Notes: a model not told the origin generated them from the letters alone. Shown: positions 52,304 to 61,291, numbered from the stretch's first letter. The stretch: 64,000 bases of DNA from DASQZT01 sp963728965 (GCA_963728965.1 CAVSMH010000006.1:930001-994000), one strand, 5' to 3'. Program-made: numbers and translations.

Positions 52304-53575
52304 TTAGTTTGCAGTTACCGAGCCACCGCCGATCGGCAGCGGCCGCATCCAGCGAACATAGAGACCCCTCACTACGTAGAACCCACAGCCGATGGCCACG
52401 GCCACCACGGCGTTCAACGCGAGCACCGAGACGGCGGTCGCCAGGAACGCGGCGGCATCCACCCGGCCCATTTTGGGCAGCCGCCGCCACGCGCTCCAGT
52501 CGAGCAGGCACAGGCCCATCCATGCGGTCACACCGGCCAGCGCGGCGAGCGGAATCTGCGATACGAGGCCGGCGCCGGTCCACAACATCAACAGCAGAAA
52601 CAGCGCGTGCAGCACGTTGGCCAGGCGGGTGGTGCCGCCGCAGCGGACTACCGCCACGCTGCGCGCCGGTATCCCCACGCTGAGCGGCGCGCCGAACATT
52701 CCGGCGCACAGATTGGCAATGCCATAGGCGCCCAGTTCGGCGTTGGCATCGCTGCTCTTCATACGCTTGTGCCGGCCCTGAAAATGCTCGACTACGCGCG
52801 ACGTAATCAGGATGTTGACCGACGACACCAGGGCCAGCGCCAAGCCCGAAGGCAGAACCGTGAATACGTCCTCCGCCGTCCACGAGAATCCGGCGAACGG
52901 CGGCAGGTGGACGGGAAGTTCGCCGACTTCTTTTTCGTGAAATCCAAAGGCGCGCGCCAGCACGACCGCCAGCACCACGCCGATGAGCGGGGCGGGCGCC
53001 CGCGGCGACCAGCGTGCCGCGGCGGTGGCGCCCAGAACCACCGTGAACCCGAGCACCATAGGCACTGCCCGCAGCCCGCCCACACGGTCCGCCAGTGAGA
53101 TCAGTTGTGCGAAGCTCGATCCGGCGGAGCGCGTGAGGGGCGAAGCCACTCCCAGAATCATGTCCAGTTGCGAGACCACCATCATGCCGCCGATTCCGCA
53201 CGAAAAGCCGGAAACCACGGCTTGAGGAACACGCGTGATGTACCCACCCAGGCGCATCACGCAAAAGCCCATCATGATCACCGAGGCAACCATGGAGACT
53301 TTGGCGGCGCCGCCGACCCCATGGGTCCGAACCGCCATCGCGATGAAAGGGACGGTGGCACTGGCCGTGCCGCCAATTAAGACCGGGTTGCGGCCCAGCA
53401 GCGCGATTATCGGCGCCGTAACTATGGAGGTGAAGACTCCCAACACCGGCGGCAGCCCCATCAGGGACGCCATCGCCAGGCCGTAGGGGAGCGCGATGAG
53501 GGCCGCGATCACTCCGCCGGAACAGTCCCCGGCAAGCTGCGGCCACCGGTAGCGCTTGAGCGCGATCAGCGTCAA
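52304..53575 (-). CDS. SulP-family inorganic/organic anion transporter without STAS domain
   Basis: The 423-residue inner-membrane protein has 10 to 12 hydrophobic helices. The SulP start is seen in GDCSGGVIAALIALPYGLAM, followed by LIGGTASATVPFIAMAV and LALALVSSVNILITSR. The protein ends soon after the last helix (GCGFYVVRGLYVRWMR), so the cytoplasmic STAS domain of most SulP proteins is absent. Family members move sulfate, bicarbonate or dicarboxylates. TTG 53575 overlaps the aminotransferase stop (TTGA), with AAGGTG 5 nt upstream inside that gene, showing translational coupling. A longer frame from 53665 would run deep into the aminotransferase gene. Confidence 0.85.
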   Translation of the reverse strand: MTLIALKRYRWPQLAGDCSGGVIAALIALPYGLAMASLMGLPPVLGVFTSIVTAPIIALLGRNPVLIGGTASATVPFIAMAVRTHGVGGAAKVSMVASVIMMGFCVMRLGGYITRVPQAVVSGFSCGIGGMMVVSQLDMILGVASPLTRSAGSSFAQLISLADRVGGLRAVPMVLGFTVVLGATAAARWSPRAPAPLIGVVLAVVLARAFGFHEKEVGELPVHLPPFAGFSWTAEDVFTVLPSGLALALVSSVNILITSRVVEHFQGRHKRMKSSDANAELGAYGIANLCAGMFGAPLSVGIPARSVAVVRCGGTTRLANVLHALFLLLMLWTGAGLVSQIPLAALAGVTAWMGLCLLDWSAWRRLPKMGRVDAAAFLATAVSVLALNAVVAVAIGCGFYVVRGLYVRWMRPLPIGGGSVTAN

Positions 53576-54717
53576 GCCATCACCTTGAGAAATGCCGTCT
53601 TGAACCTGTCCATCTCCTCCTGGGTGCCGACCGAGACGCGAACGTAAGTCGGCCAGCTCGGCCAAACCCGGCCGATGTAGATCTTCTCGCGGCGCAGCGC
53701 CTCGATAATCTCCCCGCCCGGGCGGTTCACGTTCACCATGAACTTGTTGGAAACCGACGGCACATACTGAAACCCGTGCTTGCCGAGAAACGCCAGTACG
53801 TCGGTGCGAACGTCGGCAATGATTTTGCGCCGCTCCGGCACCAGGGTCTTCGATCGGAGGCTGGCCGTGGCGGCAACCATGCCGGTCACCGGGAGGGCTC
53901 CGGCGCTGTAGGAGGTGAGCTTCTGCAACAGGTCCGGCCGCCCCAGGGCCGCGCCCGCGCGCAGTCCGGCCATGCCGTAGATTTTCGAGAAAGTGCGCAG
54001 GATGACGATGTCTTTATCGTTGGCCACCAGGTCCGAGCACATCGGCACGCCGGCGATATGAATGTAGGCTTCGTCGAGCAGAAGGATCGCGCCTTTGGGT
54101 TTGTGTGCGAGGAGCCATTCGATATCGGCCCGCGGAGTCAGGGTGCCGGTCGGATTGTTCGGATTGCAAACGTAGATCAGCCCGGCGTCCGGACTGGCCA
54201 CGGCCATGGCCTTCACATCGTGCCCGTAGTCTTTGCGAAGCGGGACGGCGATCACCTTCGCGCCGATGAACCGTGCGGCGCGTTCGCCAGCCTCGTACCC
54301 CGGATCGGCGGTCACGAAGGGCCTCGCCGGCGAGGCGAACGCGAGGACCGCCTGGTGGAGAGGCGCGCTCGATCCGGCGAACGGGTGCACATAATTGGCT
54401 TTCAGGCCCTCCAGCTCGGCCATGGCCTCCTGAAATGCGAAGGTTTCCTCGTAGAGATAACGCCCGCCCCTTCGCACGATGGCGTGAATCGCCGCTTCGG
54501 CTTCGGGGCACGGCCCCAACGGATTCTCGTTGGCGTTGATCTTCACGGCGTCGGGCGGCATGTTGCGAATCGCCGACAGTTGGGCCAGCGCCGATTCGTT
54601 GTAGAACGGCAGGGACGCACCGGCCGTAAGCATGGCCGCAATGCGTGCAAAGCTGCGCCGGGAGAAGCCCCGGTTGAGCAGGTCGCGATGTTGCCAGTCG
54701 TTCAGCAATCGTTTCAT
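53572..54717 (-). CDS. HisC-like PLP aminotransferase with Tat signal
   Basis: The 381-residue class I/II aminotransferase begins with RGFSRRSFARIAAMLTAGAS, a twin-arginine leader, so it is probably exported with its cofactor bound. The catalytic fold is complete: NANENPLGPCPEAEAAIHAI, AGSSAPLHQAVLAF, VCNPNNPTGTL, ILLLDEAYIHI and the PLP lysine in TFSKIYGMAGLRAG. It resembles histidinol-phosphate aminotransferase, but no his genes are present and export makes a biosynthetic role unlikely. ATG 54717 has GGAGG 4 nt upstream. It is coupled to a SulP transporter and an Oar-like receptor, which points to work on an imported amino compound in the periplasm. Confidence 0.88.
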   Translation of the reverse strand: MKRLLNDWQHRDLLNRGFSRRSFARIAAMLTAGASLPFYNESALAQLSAIRNMPPDAVKINANENPLGPCPEAEAAIHAIVRRGGRYLYEETFAFQEAMAELEGLKANYVHPFAGSSAPLHQAVLAFASPARPFVTADPGYEAGERAARFIGAKVIAVPLRKDYGHDVKAMAVASPDAGLIYVCNPNNPTGTLTPRADIEWLLAHKPKGAILLLDEAYIHIAGVPMCSDLVANDKDIVILRTFSKIYGMAGLRAGAALGRPDLLQKLTSYSAGALPVTGMVAATASLRSKTLVPERRKIIADVRTDVLAFLGKHGFQYVPSVSNKFMVNVNRPGGEIIEALRREKIYIGRVWPSWPTYVRVSVGTQEEMDRFKTAFLKVMA

Positions 54718-54967
54718 GGTTCCTCCGCTCCAGTCACTGGTGCTTCGACCGCGTGGTTGTGCAGAAAACAGAACCGCGCGACGGCACGTTTCGGGTTTTG
54801 GGTTTGATGGGTCCGCCGTGCCGAACGTGGCACCGGCTCCATACGAGGAGTGGCACGCCTGCAGGGGCGTGGTGAATGTCTTTCAGAGAAGCATACAGCT
54901 TCCACCCGAAGCTGTCGAATCGGAATTTCTTATGCGCCCCATTTGCCGTGCTGCGGAGCGCATCTCG

Positions 54968-55792
54968 TCACATCCTTTGTATGCGGCGCAACGTGTACAG
55001 CTCCGGCTTCATGTTTTCGTGCTCGAAGCGCTTCCAGTCGTCATTCACGTGGATCAGCTTGCCGCTGACGTGGTTGGAGTGCTCGGAGGCCAGAAACAGC
55101 GCCAGTTGGATCTGCTTCTCGGGAGGAACGCCGCCGGTTATGCGCACGCGCTCGGCGTCTTCAAACTCGCGGGCTCCGGCGCGGTCCTCACCGGCATTCA
55201 GAATTTCATCGGTCATGTGGGTATAGGCGTTGCCGGGAGAGATGGAGTTCACCTGGATATTGTGATCGCTTACCTCAACGGCGAGCGATTCGGCGAACCG
55301 TACCAGCGCCGCCTTCGACGCGGCGTATGCGCTGAAGTTGGGACGAGAGTGGCCGGAGCCTCCGCCGGCGATCAGGATGAGCTTGCCGGAGCGCTTCTCG
55401 ATCATCGGAGGCAGCGCCGCGCGGCAAGCGTTCACCGTGCCGATCAGGTTGATTTCGATGGCTTCGTTCCAGGCTTTGGGTTTGGTGGTGACCAGGGGAC
55501 CGATGGGGCCCTGCACACCGGCGGCGGCCACCAGCACATCCAGCCCGCCAAATTTGACGAGCATGCGTTCGACGGCGGCCGTCAGGTGTTCCAGGTCGCG
55601 CACATCGGCACGGATGCGCATGGCATTGCCGCCGGCCTGCTCGATCTCCAGCTTGGCCAGATCCAACTCGGCCTGGCTGCGCGCCAGCAAGCCGACGCGC
55701 GCCCCCGCTTGGGCGAATCCCATGGCCAGGCGTTTTCCGATTCCCCGGCCAGCGCCGGTAATCAAGACACTCTTTTCGCGGATGGAAGTCAA
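54968..55792 (-). CDS. Short-chain dehydrogenase/reductase
   Basis: The 274-residue cytoplasmic oxidoreductase has the classical SDR fold: TGAGRGIGKRLAMGFAQ for NAD(P), VLVAAAGVQGPIG, the catalytic Ser in LIAGGGSGHSR and YAASK with Tyr and Lys. The C-terminal part is somewhat long (EHENMKPELYTLRRIQRM). TTG 55792 is the start, because GGAGG lies 6 nt upstream in an otherwise weak context. It lies upstream of the aminotransferase operon with a 250-bp gap, so co-transcription is uncertain. Substrate unknown. Confidence 0.85.
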   Translation of the reverse strand: MTSIREKSVLITGAGRGIGKRLAMGFAQAGARVGLLARSQAELDLAKLEIEQAGGNAMRIRADVRDLEHLTAAVERMLVKFGGLDVLVAAAGVQGPIGPLVTTKPKAWNEAIEINLIGTVNACRAALPPMIEKRSGKLILIAGGGSGHSRPNFSAYAASKAALVRFAESLAVEVSDHNIQVNSISPGNAYTHMTDEILNAGEDRAGAREFEDAERVRITGGVPPEKQIQLALFLASEHSNHVSGKLIHVNDDWKRFEHENMKPELYTLRRIQRM

Positions 55793-55886
55793 CGTGGTCC
55801 TCCGACGAACCCCTCAGGACGGGCAATCACACCGCATTGTAATCCGGTTTGCAGCGCCCGTTTCGGGTCGTGTCACAATAGGCCCT

Positions 55887-56630
55887 ATGTCCATCCGTAA
55901 CAGCGGGCAACTGGAGAAGCTGCGGGCGATCGGCCGAATCGTTCGCCTCGCGCTCGATCGAACGGCGGCGGCGGTTCGCCCCGGAATCACCACCGGCGAA
56001 CTGGACGTCATCGGCGCGCGGGTGCTGGCCGAACAGGGCGCCGAATCGGCGCCGCCCAAAGTGTACGCGTTTCCGGGAGCTTTGTGCATCAGCGTCAACG
56101 AGGAGGCCATCCACGGCATTCCGGGCCACCGCGTGGTGGAGCCGGGGGACCTCGTCAAGCTGGACCTGGTAGCCGAAAAGGACGGCTTCTACGCCGATGC
56201 GGCGGTTACCGTGGCAGTGGGCGAGGTGTCGGCGCCGGCGGCGGCGCTGGTGCGCTGCGCCGAAAGCGCGTTCCACCTGGCGGCCCGCGTGGCCCGCGCC
56301 GGCAATCGCGTCTACGATATCGGGCGCGCGGTCGAGCGCGAGACGCACCGTTGCGGGTTCCAGGTCATGCGTGACCTCTGCGGGCATGGCGTGGGCCGAA
56401 CCATTCACGAACCGCCGAGCGTGCCGAACTACCACGATCCTCGTTTCCGTACCCGGCTCACCGAAGGGCTGGTGATCACGATTGAGCCGATCATCGCCGC
56501 AGGCGCGGGCGAGGGCGAGTTGGCGCCCGACCGTTGGACCATCCGCACGGCCGACCGGAGTCTTTCGGCGCACTACGAGCACACCGTGGTGATCACCCGC
56601 GGCGAACCGATCCTGTTGACCGCGGCGTAA
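55887..56630 (+). CDS. map: Methionine aminopeptidase, type I
   Basis: The 247-residue enzyme removes the N-terminal methionine from new proteins in the cytoplasm. The five metal ligands are in LVKLDLVAEKDGFYADAA (two Asp), CGHGVGRTIHEPP (His), ITIEPI (Glu) and YEHTVVI (Glu). SVNEEAIHGIPGH supplies the substrate-binding His. There is no N-terminal zinc-finger extension. ATG 55887 begins MSIRNSGQLEKLRAI; CACAAT ends 7 nt before it and no Shine-Dalgarno is visible. The usual secY/infA context is absent, so it may be a second copy. The kinase gene follows by 11 bp. Confidence 0.92.
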   Translation: MSIRNSGQLEKLRAIGRIVRLALDRTAAAVRPGITTGELDVIGARVLAEQGAESAPPKVYAFPGALCISVNEEAIHGIPGHRVVEPGDLVKLDLVAEKDGFYADAAVTVAVGEVSAPAAALVRCAESAFHLAARVARAGNRVYDIGRAVERETHRCGFQVMRDLCGHGVGRTIHEPPSVPNYHDPRFRTRLTEGLVITIEPIIAAGAGEGELAPDRWTIRTADRSLSAHYEHTVVITRGEPILLTAA

Positions 56631-56641
56631 ACTAGGAGCGT

Positions 56642-59359
56642 ATGGCGATCTGCTCCTCTTGCGGGAGCGAGGTATCGGAAGCCAGCCGCTTCTGCTCGTC
56701 GTGCGGCAAGGCGGTGCAGAGCGAGGCGTTTGCCACGCGGACCGTGGCGGTTTCGACGCCGCGGGCCATATCGGAATCGAGCGAGCGGCCGAGCACCGGG
56801 TCGCGCACGAGCTCCGGGCGGTTTGTCAGCCAGGGCCAGTTCGCTCCGGGGGACATGCTCGGCGGGCGCTATCGCATCGTGGCCATGCTCGGCAAGGGCG
56901 GCATGGGCGAAGTGTACCGAGCCGACGATCTCACGCTCGATCAGGCGGTGGCGCTCAAGTTTCTGCCGGAAGTCGTGGCGCACAATGAACGGGCGCTGGC
57001 GCGGTTTCGCAACGAGGTCCGCGTGGCGCGCCAGGTTTCGCATCCCAATGTGTGCCGCGTGTACGATTTCGGCGAAGTCGAGGGGCATTACTTCCTATCC
57101 ATGGAATACGTGGATGGCGAAGACCTGGCCTCGCTGCTGCGGCGCATCGGGCGGCTACCCCACGACAAAGCCCTGGAGATCGCGCGCAAGCTGTGCGCGG
57201 GCTTGGCGGCTGCGCACGAGAAAGGCATCCTGCACCGCGACCTGAAACCCGCCAACGTGATGTTGGACGGGCGCGGCCAGGTGCTGCTGACCGATTTTGG
57301 ACTGGCCGGCCTGGCGGAAGAGCTCCAGGGCGCCGAAGTCCGCAACGGCACCCCCGCGTATATGGCGCCGGAGCAGTTGGCGGGCGCGGAAGTGACGGTG
57401 AAGAGCGATATCTACGCGCTCGGGCTGGTGCTCTACGAGATCTTCACCGGCAAGCTGCCGTTCGAATCGAACACGCTGGCCGAGCTGATGCGGGCGCAGC
57501 GGGAGAGCGCGCCGGTGAGCCCGTCCACCCTGGTGCGCGATCTCGATCCCACCGTGGAGCGGGTGATCCTGCGATGCCTGCAAGCCAAACCCGGGTTGCG
57601 TCCGGCCTCCGCCCTGGCGGTGGCAGCCGCACTGCCGGGAGGCGATCCGCTGGCCGCCGCGCTGGCGGCGGGCGAGACGCCGTCACCGGAAATGGTGGCC
57701 GCGGCCGGGCAAGGCGAAGGGCTGGCGCCGCCCGTGGCGGTGGCGCTGTTCGCGGTGGCGCTGGCGTTCGCGGGCCTCGGCTGCGCGCTGCTGAACCGCG
57801 GGAGCGCCCTCGAACGCCTCCGGCCGGAATACTCGCCGGAAGTGCTGGCGCAAAAGGCCCGCGACACGATCCAACGCCTGGGGCTCAAGGACGTGCCGCG
57901 CGCCGATGACGCGTACGGCTTCAGTTGGAACGGCGGGCTGATCGCCTATGTAAAGAGCAACGAGAAACCGTCGCGGGACTGGAGCGAATTCTTCAGTGGG
58001 AAGCCGCCGCTGCTGCGCTTCTGGTACCGCCAGAGCGCCGAGCCTCTCACCGCGCTCACATTCCACGACGACCTGCTCACGCCGGGCCAGGTGGATCAGG
58101 GCGATCCACCGCTGACGCAGGTGGGGATGATCCGGCTCATGATCGATTCCCAGGGGCGGCTGCTCCGTTTCGAGCGGATTCCCAAGCAGCGCGAAACGGC
58201 CGCCACGCAGGTACCCGCACCCGACTGGAATGTATTGTTTGCCGCGGCGGCACTCGACCCGGCGCAGTTCCAGCCCGCCGAGCCGCTGTGGAATTCGCTG
58301 GGCGCCTCGGACGCGCGGCGCGCCTGGATCGGAACCTGGCCGGGCAGCCGCCGCCCGATCCGCGTGGAAGCGGCAGCCATGCGCGGCCGCCCGGTTTATT
58401 TCAACGTGATCGAGCCGTGGGCCACTCCCGACCGCCAGCCCAGCCCGGGCTCCTTCTCGCTCAAAGACACCATCCTCGTGGGCATGCTTCTGGCCGTCAT
58501 GGTGGCGGCGCCGCTGCTGGCCCGGAGCAACCTGCGGCAACGGCGGGGCGACCGGCAGGGCGCCTTCCGCCTGGCTGCCCTTCTTGCCTGTGTCGAAATG
58601 GCGGTGTGGCTCACGCGGTCGCACATGGCGGCCTCCGAGGGCACTTTCGGGATGTTCGTGATCGCCACGTGTACTTCGGTTTTTTACGGTGTCGTGATCT
58701 GGACCATCTACATCGCACTTGAACCCTATGTGCGCCGCCATTGGCCGCAGACGCTGATCTCGTGGTCGAGCCTCCTGATCGGACGCTTTCGCGACCCGGT
58801 CGTGGGCCGCGATGTGCTGATCGGCACCGCGGTGGCGGGGGCCCTCGGCCTCCTGAACGGGCTTATGGACCTCTGGTGGCGGCACGCCGGCAACTGGGCT
58901 CCCAACATGGGTTCGACCGAAGTGCTGCTGGGCACGCGGCGCGCCCTGGGCATGTGTATCGCGCAGATTCCCCATGGCATCCGCGATTCCCTCTTCTATC
59001 TGTTTTTGATTCTGCTGTTCCGGGTGCTGCTGCGCAGCCAATGGCTGGCCGCGGCGGCGCTGACGGTACTGTTGACGGTCCTAGACACAATCGGCAGCGA
59101 TCACCTGGTGGTGGATGGGATTGCCAACCTGGTGGTGAACGGAGCCTTAGCGTTCGTGATCCTGCGGTGGGGGTTGCTGCCGATGGCGGTCACCATCTTC
59201 GTCGCCACGACGCTGAGCCAGGTACCGGTTACTGCGAACCCCAACGCCTGGTACTTCGCCGAGAGCCTGTTCGTGCTGCTCGGGGTGGCCGCGCTCACCG
59301 CGTGGGGATTCCGTACTGCTATCGCGGGGCAGAGGCCCTGGAAAGCAGATCTATTCTAG
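56642..59359 (+). CDS. Ser/Thr protein kinase with zinc ribbon and polytopic membrane domain
   Basis: The 905-residue protein opens with a zinc ribbon (CSSCG at 4-8 and CSSCG at 18-22). A kinase domain follows at about 75-345: GKGGMGEVYRA, ALKFL (ATP Lys), HRDLKPANVM with the catalytic Asp, DFGLA and YMAPEQ. A helix near 365-385 (PVAVALFAVALAFAGLG) leads into a periplasmic segment of about 220 residues. The last 290 residues hold about eight helices. It should sense something outside or in the membrane and phosphorylate cytoplasmic targets. AGGAG precedes the ATG closely. Its stop overlaps the end of the M28 gene by 4 nt on the other strand. Confidence 0.9.
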   Translation: MAICSSCGSEVSEASRFCSSCGKAVQSEAFATRTVAVSTPRAISESSERPSTGSRTSSGRFVSQGQFAPGDMLGGRYRIVAMLGKGGMGEVYRADDLTLDQAVALKFLPEVVAHNERALARFRNEVRVARQVSHPNVCRVYDFGEVEGHYFLSMEYVDGEDLASLLRRIGRLPHDKALEIARKLCAGLAAAHEKGILHRDLKPANVMLDGRGQVLLTDFGLAGLAEELQGAEVRNGTPAYMAPEQLAGAEVTVKSDIYALGLVLYEIFTGKLPFESNTLAELMRAQRESAPVSPSTLVRDLDPTVERVILRCLQAKPGLRPASALAVAAALPGGDPLAAALAAGETPSPEMVAAAGQGEGLAPPVAVALFAVALAFAGLGCALLNRGSALERLRPEYSPEVLAQKARDTIQRLGLKDVPRADDAYGFSWNGGLIAYVKSNEKPSRDWSEFFSGKPPLLRFWYRQSAEPLTALTFHDDLLTPGQVDQGDPPLTQVGMIRLMIDSQGRLLRFERIPKQRETAATQVPAPDWNVLFAAAALDPAQFQPAEPLWNSLGASDARRAWIGTWPGSRRPIRVEAAAMRGRPVYFNVIEPWATPDRQPSPGSFSLKDTILVGMLLAVMVAAPLLARSNLRQRRGDRQGAFRLAALLACVEMAVWLTRSHMAASEGTFGMFVIATCTSVFYGVVIWTIYIALEPYVRRHWPQTLISWSSLLIGRFRDPVVGRDVLIGTAVAGALGLLNGLMDLWWRHAGNWAPNMGSTEVLLGTRRALGMCIAQIPHGIRDSLFYLFLILLFRVLLRSQWLAAAALTVLLTVLDTIGSDHLVVDGIANLVVNGALAFVILRWGLLPMAVTIFVATTLSQVPVTANPNAWYFAESLFVLLGVAALTAWGFRTAIAGQRPWKADLF

Positions 59360-60834
59360 GGGCGGGCCCGCTCTAGGGGCAAGCCTGCCGGCTGGCCCGC
59401 GCTTTGCCGCGCCTTGGCGTATCGCGCGGTCTTCGGGTTGGCGGTGTTCCACTGGGGAGCTTCGGCGCTGTCGGCAATCCGGAACACGGCCAGCGCGACC
59501 GCGCGATCGACTTTGGCCATGTTCTCGTAATCGATCTTGAACCACTCGTCGCCGGCCTTGTGATAGTCCGGGAAGATGTAGCTGACCGAGAGCGTGTGCG
59601 ACGGCACTCCGGCGTCGGCGAACGCCTGGTTGTCGCTGGCGGCGTAGAACGGGTCGCTGTTCTTTTCGTCCTTCACCACCTGGATACCGGTTTCCGCTCC
59701 GGCCTTTTGGAGTTCGCTGGTGAGGGTGGTGTAGTCGAAGCCCGTCACGTTCACCATGCCAACGTGCGTGCCGCTGGTATCGTCGGTGCGGCCCATCTGT
59801 TCCAGGTTGATATCGGCGACCGTCCGGGCGAGCGGGAACACGGGGTGGCGGGCGTAATAGCGCGAGCCCAGCAGGCCCAGTTCTTCCCCGAATACGGCCA
59901 GGAAAACGATGGTGCGCTTGGGCCGCGAGGGCAGGGGAGCCAGGGCGTTGGCGATTTCGATCATGGAGGCGGTGCCGCTGGCGTCGTCGTTGGCGCCGTT
60001 GAAGATGTGGTCGCCTTCACCAGTTCCCATGACACCGAGGTGATCGTAGTGCGCGGAAACGACGACATAGGTGTCCCTCAGGGCCGGGGCGGACCCGCGC
60101 AGGATGCCGATTACGTTGCGCAGCTTTACGGGCGTCGAAAGCGGCGGCGGGATCTTCACCGAGAACGCGGCTTCGAGCGGGCCCGGTCTGGCGTCGGCGA
60201 GAGCGGTGCGAATCGCCCCATCCCAAACGGCCAGCATAGGAACTCCCGGCGCTTCCTCGAGCCGCGGCCGGGAATTCATTTGCCCCAGCGGCGCCGCAGC
60301 CAGGACCACGACCAAAGCCGGCTGGAGCCGGGCGATCTCGGCCGCGGGAATGCGGGGGCGGCGGCCCCCGGCGGCGGATTCCAAAACCAGGACCTTGCCG
60401 CGGACCTGTTCGGGCGTGAGGACTTCGTCGGCCGCCATTTTGACGGCCGGGGCGTGACTGAGGTCCAACGCGGCCGCCTGCATCAGGGTCATCCCGCTGG
60501 TACCCTTGATGGTCCGTCCTCCGACCTCGAGGGTCAACTCCAGGCCGTCGGTGTTGCGCGTGACCTGGTTCAGGGCGGCGGTCTGGAAGTAGCCATCGTC
60601 GCCCGCCGCTTCGAGGCCGGCGCGACGGAACTGGGAGGCGATGAACTCGGCGGCAATGTCGAGACCCGGCGACGGGGTGCCGCGGCCCTCGAGCGCGTCG
60701 GAAGCAAGGAATGAGACGTCAGCCCGCAGATCGTTGGCCGTAAGCCGGGCGGAAATCGGCCCGGCGATGGAGGCAGTCTGGGCGGCCAGCATCGATGCGG
60801 TGCACGCCGCCAGGACCAACCGGTATATCTTCAT
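59356..60834 (-). CDS. Secreted M28-family zinc aminopeptidase
   Basis: The 492-residue protein begins with a signal peptide (YRLVLAACTASMLAAQTAS). A PA-type insert lies at about 130-230. The catalytic domain follows, with VSAHYDHLG, NGANDDASGTASMIEIAN, FLAVFGEELGLLGSRYYA and INLEQMGR supplying metal ligands and the general base, and a late His in VPSHTLSVSYIFPDYH. It cuts N-terminal residues from peptides in the periplasm or outside. ATG 60834 has AGGAG 4 nt upstream. The SET-domain gene ends 7 bp before it, so both are probably on one mRNA. Confidence 0.9.
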   Translation of the reverse strand: MKIYRLVLAACTASMLAAQTASIAGPISARLTANDLRADVSFLASDALEGRGTPSPGLDIAAEFIASQFRRAGLEAAGDDGYFQTAALNQVTRNTDGLELTLEVGGRTIKGTSGMTLMQAAALDLSHAPAVKMAADEVLTPEQVRGKVLVLESAAGGRRPRIPAAEIARLQPALVVVLAAAPLGQMNSRPRLEEAPGVPMLAVWDGAIRTALADARPGPLEAAFSVKIPPPLSTPVKLRNVIGILRGSAPALRDTYVVVSAHYDHLGVMGTGEGDHIFNGANDDASGTASMIEIANALAPLPSRPKRTIVFLAVFGEELGLLGSRYYARHPVFPLARTVADINLEQMGRTDDTSGTHVGMVNVTGFDYTTLTSELQKAGAETGIQVVKDEKNSDPFYAASDNQAFADAGVPSHTLSVSYIFPDYHKAGDEWFKIDYENMAKVDRAVALAVFRIADSAEAPQWNTANPKTARYAKARQSAGQPAGLPLERARP

Positions 60835-60841
60835 GTCGCTC

Positions 60842-61291
60842 CTACTTAAGGTTAATGGTGCCGCGGCACGCCTTGGATCCGCAGCGGCAGCGCACTCGAT
60901 CCACATTCTCCGAGAAACGGTAATCCACCGTGAATTCCTCGCCGGGGTGGATCACCCGCCGGCTCATGTAGAGGATGTGGCCTTTGACGATCCAGGCGAA
61001 CAGGTTGGGATCGCAACTGTGATTGATGATTTCGGCCCCGCTGCCGCCCACGGCGCCATCGATCGTCCAGTAGTCGTTGAGCGTGAAAAGGTACGTGATC
61101 GGACCGTCGCCGCGGCGCTTGGTTTCGCGGCGGCTGATCTTTTCGCCCGTGTACTCGATTACCTTGCGCCGCGCCGGTACGCGCTCGAGGGCGTAGACCC
61201 CGCGGCGGTGAATTCTCGACTCGCGGATTTCCATTCGGAAGCAGGCGTATCGAAAGTCAATTTCGGGGGATTTGACGAGGGCCGTAGCCAT
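60842..61291 (-). CDS. SET-domain protein-lysine methyltransferase with post-SET motif
   Basis: The 149-residue cytoplasmic protein is a compact SET domain. It starts ALVKSPEIDFRYACFRMEIR; GVYALERVPARRKVIEYTGE is the SET-N part, INHSCDPNLFAW the pseudoknot motif and GEEFTVDYRFSE the catalytic Tyr region. A post-SET zinc motif closes it (CRCGSKACRGTI). Such domains are typical of eukaryotic histone methyltransferases; bacterial ones occur in some phyla and in pathogens. The target is unknown, perhaps a DNA-binding or ribosomal protein. ATG 61291 gives the right length; the longer frame from 61459 reads into the thioredoxin-like gene. It precedes the M28 gene. Confidence 0.88.
   Translation of the reverse strand: MATALVKSPEIDFRYACFRMEIRESRIHRRGVYALERVPARRKVIEYTGEKISRRETKRRGDGPITYLFTLNDYWTIDGAVGGSGAEIINHSCDPNLFAWIVKGHILYMSRRVIHPGEEFTVDYRFSENVDRVRCRCGSKACRGTINLK

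Noticed and set aside
54714..54905. Minus-strand frame of 63 codons upstream of the aminotransferase
   Set aside because: It overlaps the aminotransferase start, has no ribosome-binding site or motif and looks like random GC-rich sequence.
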